Assembly: GCA_017477805.1 (NCBI GenBank)
Contig: JAFUUM010000307.1
Location: 1 to 9,144 of the forward strand
Reading direction: 5' to 3'
Source of the DNA: Lachnospiraceae bacterium
Lineage (GTDB): Bacteria; Bacillota; Clostridia; Lachnospirales; Lachnospiraceae
Length of the DNA: 9,144 nucleotides
Part shown: piece after piece, positions 6,217-9,144 of the stretch
Position numbering within the stretch: position 1 is the stretch's first letter
How the letters are laid out: each line of letters starts with the position of its first letter
Made by a program: the position numbers and the translations under genes
Notes under the pieces: generated by a model
Told to the model about the DNA's origin: nothing
Database searches by the model: none
The model's input: the letters and a program-made list of their open reading frames with translations, nothing else

Positions 6217-7485
6217 TTACTTCTTCAGTTCCTCGACATAGAACTCTTTGAACTCCGCGTATCCCTGAGCAGTCAGCTGCTCTTTCTGGAACTTTTTGTT
6301 TTTATTCATCATGGCGATAAGGACGATGCTACCATTTGCTCTGGCATCCTGCGCTTCTTTCATGATAGCGGAGATGCGATCCTTGGGCATGCCCTTCTCG
6401 ATAAGATAAGCGGTCTTTTCACCCTTGCCGGGTACCTTGAAGCCGTTCTCCAGAAGGAGCATGATGATACGCTCAAAGCCGATGGAGAAACCGCAGGCAG
6501 GAACCTGTTTGCCGGTGAACTTTCCGACCATGCCGTCGTAGCGTCCGCCGCCACCGCAGGCACCGCCGTACTGGGGCATTGCGATCTCGAAGATGGTACC
6601 GGTGTAGTAAGACATACCTCTTACCAGAGTAGGATCGAATTCCAGATCGAAGAAGTCACCTTTGGATGCGGTCACTGCCTCGATGATCTCATCAAAGCCC
6701 TCTAAAACGGAGGCATCCAAAAAGCCTTTTTCCACCAGGGTTTCCTGCATCAGCTTCACGGGTTCTTTTGCGTTCTGCAGATCTGTTACCAGGCTGACAA
6801 ATGTCTTAACACTCTCATCGCTGTACCCTGCCTTCAGCAGTTCTTCCTTTACCCCTTCTTCGCCGATCTTATCCAGCTTATCCAGGATGATAAAGACTTC
6901 ATCGTACTGCTCTTCTTCAAAGCCGGCACGTTTTGCCATGGCTTTCAGGATCTGCCTGTCATTTAAACGGATCTTGAAATCGGAAAAGCCGAGTTTTCCG
7001 AGGGTTGTGGTTGTTGCAAGGATCAATTCGATCTCCGCAAGGTTGGAGGCTTCGCCGAGGATATCGATGTCGCACTGCATGAACTGGCGGTATCTTCCCT
7101 TCTGGGGTCTGTCCGCTCTCCAAACGCTGCCCATTTGAAGGGCCTTGAAAGGATTGGGCAGTTCCGCTTCGTGTGCGGAATAATACCGGACAAGGGGCAC
7201 CGTCAGATCGTAGCGAAGGCCGCCGTCAGAAACATCATCCTGGGTCTGGGCATTGGCCAGATCCAGCTTCTCTCCTCTTTTGAGGATGCGGAAGATGAGT
7301 TTCTCGTTTTCGCCGCCTGCCTTGCAGTTTAAGTTTGCAAGGTTCTCGATGCAGGGGGTCTCGATGGATGTAAATCCGAATTTACCGTAGGTGTCCTTGA
7401 TCACGGAGATACAGTAATCGCGGATCTCCATCTCCTCCGGCAGGATATCTTTCATGCCCGTCACGGGCTTTTTGCTTAAGGTCAT
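6217..7485 (-). CDS. hisS: Histidyl-tRNA synthetase, with shortened C-terminal domain
   Basis: A class II synthetase that charges tRNA-His with histidine in the cytoplasm. The 422 residues show GMKDILPEE at the N-terminus, LRYDLTVPLVRYYS (about 90-103), motif 2 WRADRPQKGRYRQF (122-135) followed by QCDIDILGE, the histidine-binding RGMSYYTG (289-296), GGGGRYDG (311-318) and motif 3 CGFSIGFERI (331-340). Only about 80 residues follow motif 3, against roughly 110 in E. coli HisRS, so the anticodon-binding domain is short. Its end carries a lysine-rich NKNKKFQKEQL segment. The LRYDLTVP and QCDIDI segments resemble the eukaryote-like branch of HisRS more than the E. coli type (LRPEGT). The ATG at 7485 is preceded at 7 bases by GGAGG, and the upstream TTG at 7512 has no such site. 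The gene follows the protease gene by 76 bp and has its own candidate promoter. Confidence 0.96.
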   Translation of the reverse strand: MTLSKKPVTGMKDILPEEMEIRDYCISVIKDTYGKFGFTSIETPCIENLANLNCKAGGENEKLIFRILKRGEKLDLANAQTQDDVSDGGLRYDLTVPLVRYYSAHEAELPNPFKALQMGSVWRADRPQKGRYRQFMQCDIDILGEASNLAEIELILATTTTLGKLGFSDFKIRLNDRQILKAMAKRAGFEEEQYDEVFIILDKLDKIGEEGVKEELLKAGYSDESVKTFVSLVTDLQNAKEPVKLMQETLVEKGFLDASVLEGFDEIIEAVTASKGDFFDLEFDPTLVRGMSYYTGTIFEIAMPQYGGACGGGGRYDGMVGKFTGKQVPACGFSIGFERIIMLLLENGFKVPGKGEKTAYLIEKGMPKDRISAIMKEAQDARANGSIVLIAMMNKNKKFQKEQLTAQGYAEFKEFYVEELKK

Positions 7486-7492
7486 GTTCTTT

Positions 7493-7497
7493 CCTCC
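7493..7497 (-). promoter_or_regulatory. Ribosome binding site deciding the hisS start
   Basis: GGAGG on the minus strand (within GGAGGAAAG) is 7 bases from the ATG at 7485. This supports that start over the in-frame TTG at 7512, which lies upstream of the site and close to the predicted transcription start. Confidence 0.85.
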
Positions 7498-7515
7498 AAA
7501 ACAAAAACGCAACTA

Positions 7516-7558
7516 ATCTTATCGAGTTATCTTATCGTATTTTCCATGAAAAGTGCAA
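7516..7558 (-). promoter_or_regulatory. Candidate hisS promoter with a 13-bp-spaced direct repeat
   Basis: On the minus strand, TTGCAC (7553-7558) is 18 bp from TAAGAT (7529-7534). The 9-base word CGATAAGAT occurs twice, at 7529-7537 and 7516-7524, exactly 13 bp apart, so the second copy sits around the predicted start of transcription. The leader would be about 37 nt, with no room for a T-box. No terminator is visible between the protease stop and this region, so read-through from the upstream operon is possible. Confidence 0.45.
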
Positions 7559-7561
7559 GAC

Positions 7562-9073
7562 TTAATATCCAAACGCCCCCAGGGTATCGATCCGCGCATC
7601 CCCATCCCAGTGATAGGTAGTCTTTTTCCCGGTCTCATCCCTTTCCCAGTATTCCATGGAAACATCCACGATCCCCACAAGCCTGCCGTAGAGATCAAAG
7701 ATCCCGGTACCGCTCATACCCTGAGAAGCCGCCGCTTCGGAAGTAAAATAGGCAGAGCCGCTGCCAAGATCCTTGTGGAACACATCAGGGATCCCCAGGC
7801 GTAAAAAGGAACTGTCTACGATAAGATCCTCCACGGAGCCGCCCCGATACCACTTGGCGTATTTAAGCAGGGGATCTCCCTTTTGAAGACTGCTGTAGAC
7901 GGTGTTGCTCCTGCATGCTTCCCTCAGCCGGATCCAGGTATCATATGGCAGTTCGTCGGCAGACACGGAAAACATGGTGATCTCATTTTCCTCAGAGAGG
8001 CGCTTATCGTCCGTTAAGGGATGGGTGATCTCCGTCCCGTCGAAGAAGCGAATGGTCACATCCCCTTCCCGCATCAGCTTTGTAACGTGCTCTACGGATA
8101 AGATCAATATTCTGTCCCCCGTCACCTTATAGATCACGCCGCTGCCGTAATGCTCGGTGTAGGTATACTCCGTCATCATGATCCGACGCGTCAGACTGAT
8201 GAGCGTGGGTTCTGCAAGACCTATGGTCCGCTCTCTGTCAGGAGCGGCGAGTGCCTCATAATCAAAGTACCCAAGGTCAGCGATCTTCTGGCGGTCTTTC
8301 CGTTCCATCCGATAATCGCTTTGATGAGCCCGGATCAGCCCCGTATCCTCCGTGACATGGACCGTGGCAGGTTCTTTGGTGATAAAGCCCTCCGCATCTT
8401 CGATGAGATAGGTGATAACGTATTCTCCGGTCTCTGCCGGAACGATCTCATTATCTTTTGCTTCCAGGGGGACCACCGCGGAGCGGATCCCGCCTTGGGC
8501 ATTACAGGCAAAAACAGGCGGTAACTCATAGGCTTCTTCAGAGGGCTCCATATAAAGATCATGCACCCCCAACAGCGTATCAGGTGTTCCCACATAAGCA
8601 TTGACCACCCGCTCTCTCCTGTTTCCGCTTGCATCTTCCGCCACGAGAAGGTACCTGTGATCTCCACACAGAGTAGTATCAAAGGAAGTCAACCGCTTTC
8701 CGGAAGCCCCTTGGAGATACACTTCACAATCTCCCGAATCATCTATGGCAACATAAGGCAGAAACACCGAAAGATCATACCGTTCATTTTGGCGCAGAAG
8801 GATGTTTTTCACTCCCGGCAGGAAGAACGGTGCCGTTGTATCAGGCGTCGTCACTTCCACCGGATTCGATCCGTTATCCGGCTCGATCTCCGTAAACAAA
8901 AACACCTGCACCGCATTTCCGGCGGCCAGAGTCCGATCCCGCAAAAAGGACCGCAGGTCCTTTGAGGACAGCAGGCAGAATAACAAAGCCTGCGTCACCA
9001 AAAGGATCGCGGTCCAGTAGATCAGGATATTATCAGTGATCTCACTGACTGTTTTTTCTGAGTACTTCTTCAA
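7562..9073 (-). CDS. Membrane-anchored extracytoplasmic trypsin-like (HtrA-fold) protein with Ig-like domains
   Basis: The 503-residue product has a short cytoplasmic start (KKYSEK), one membrane anchor at about 15-36, and then an external region. About 78-161 looks like an Ig/cadherin-like domain (DTTAPFF...AIDDSGD...AEDASGN), and about 182-240 is a second (TGEYVITYLIEDAEG). From about 305 to the end is a trypsin-like fold: GSGVIYKV (310-317), the histidine H329 in LSVEHV, and the serine S454 in GMSGTG (452-457) followed by GRLVGIVDV. The place of the catalytic Asp (DLAVLKV in HtrA proteins) reads E364-ITMFSV, so the triad appears to be His-Glu-Ser or the enzyme is altered. There is no PDZ domain. 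The start is TTG, five bases after AGGAG (within GGAGAGGAG, 9079-9087), and it overlaps the end of the preceding EAL gene by 32 bases. The substrate is unknown, and activity is not certain. Confidence 0.78.
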   Translation of the reverse strand: MKKYSEKTVSEITDNILIYWTAILLVTQALLFCLLSSKDLRSFLRDRTLAAGNAVQVFLFTEIEPDNGSNPVEVTTPDTTAPFFLPGVKNILLRQNERYDLSVFLPYVAIDDSGDCEVYLQGASGKRLTSFDTTLCGDHRYLLVAEDASGNRRERVVNAYVGTPDTLLGVHDLYMEPSEEAYELPPVFACNAQGGIRSAVVPLEAKDNEIVPAETGEYVITYLIEDAEGFITKEPATVHVTEDTGLIRAHQSDYRMERKDRQKIADLGYFDYEALAAPDRERTIGLAEPTLISLTRRIMMTEYTYTEHYGSGVIYKVTGDRILILSVEHVTKLMREGDVTIRFFDGTEITHPLTDDKRLSEENEITMFSVSADELPYDTWIRLREACRSNTVYSSLQKGDPLLKYAKWYRGGSVEDLIVDSSFLRLGIPDVFHKDLGSGSAYFTSEAAASQGMSGTGIFDLYGRLVGIVDVSMEYWERDETGKKTTYHWDGDARIDTLGAFGY

Positions 9074-9144
9074 ACGTACTCCTCTCCAAAGGTTTAAAGA
9101 AATAGAAGCCCTGGAACATCTCGCAGTCCAGTTTGGCCAGATAA
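9042..9144 (-). CDS. C-terminal end of an EAL-domain protein (5' part beyond window)
   Basis: A frame distinct from the protease gene enters from the right edge and encodes 33 residues before TGA at 9042-9044. The peptide starts YLAKLDCEMFQGFYFFKPLE and ends in ...VLRKNSQ. It matches the end of an EAL domain, where the GCD..QGYYF.KPL motif carries the last active-site glutamine (here the Q of FQGFYF). The same motif in the other EAL gene of this window is FIQGFYTARP. Whether this protein is an active cyclic-di-GMP phosphodiesterase or a degenerate receptor cannot be judged, because the catalytic part lies outside. It overlaps the protease gene by 32 bases on the same strand, which suggests an operon with translational coupling. 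Confidence 0.8.
   Translation of the reverse strand, partial: YLAKLDCEMFQGFYFFKPLERSTFEEVLRKNSQ

Noticed and set aside
6017..6241. Plus-strand open frame of 74 codons
   Set aside because: It runs through the inverted-repeat element into hisS, its composition follows the palindromes, and no protein family is recognisable.
7535..7552. TTTTC-ATG-GAAAA hairpin after the protease gene as a terminator
   Set aside because: The 5-bp A/T stem has no GC pairs beyond one and no following T run. It lies in the promoter spacer of hisS.
7486..7561. T-box or other riboswitch controlling hisS
   Set aside because: The leader from the predicted start is only about 37 nt, and the whole gap is 76 bp with no terminator hairpin or T-box-like core.

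Overview
The window reads as a chromosomal segment of a Gram-positive anaerobe of the class Clostridia, most likely a Lachnospiraceae-type bacterium. The reasons are a single-chain SecDF, strong AGGAGG-type ribosome binding sites, extended -10 promoters, a clostridial-looking histidyl-tRNA synthetase, and a surface-type beta-helix module with IGxGGG repeats. This placement comes from gene style and was not confirmed by any search. Both edges cut through genes.

Layout from left to right. Positions 1-2171 (-) hold a large gene, cut off at its 3' end, for a cytoplasmic fusion of a GNAT acetyltransferase, an EAL cyclic-di-GMP phosphodiesterase and a repeat-rich beta-helix. Its promoter sits directly against the terminator of the next gene, secDF (2300-4486, -), which encodes the SecD-SecF export motor. 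A 198-bp divergent region carries back-to-back promoters for secDF and for a CNNM/CorC-type membrane protein (4685-6001, +), probably a Mg2+ exporter. Between that gene and convergent hisS (6217-7485, -) lies a 148-nt inverted-repeat element that can fold into one long branched rod and probably terminates transcription from both sides. Beyond hisS is a membrane-anchored extracytoplasmic trypsin-like protein (7562-9073, -). It starts at TTG inside the 3' end of a second EAL-domain gene (9042-9144, cut by the window edge).

How the genes fit together. secDF, the CorC-type gene and hisS are core functions (protein export, ion homeostasis, translation). They sit between two cyclic-di-GMP signalling loci, one at each end. 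At the right end, an EAL protein and a membrane-anchored protease-like protein look translationally coupled. At the left end, an EAL enzyme is fused to a GNAT domain and a beta-helix of a kind normally found outside the cell. The least ordinary items are these two EAL loci, the structured element between the convergent genes, the altered catalytic Asp in the protease and the atypical HisRS.
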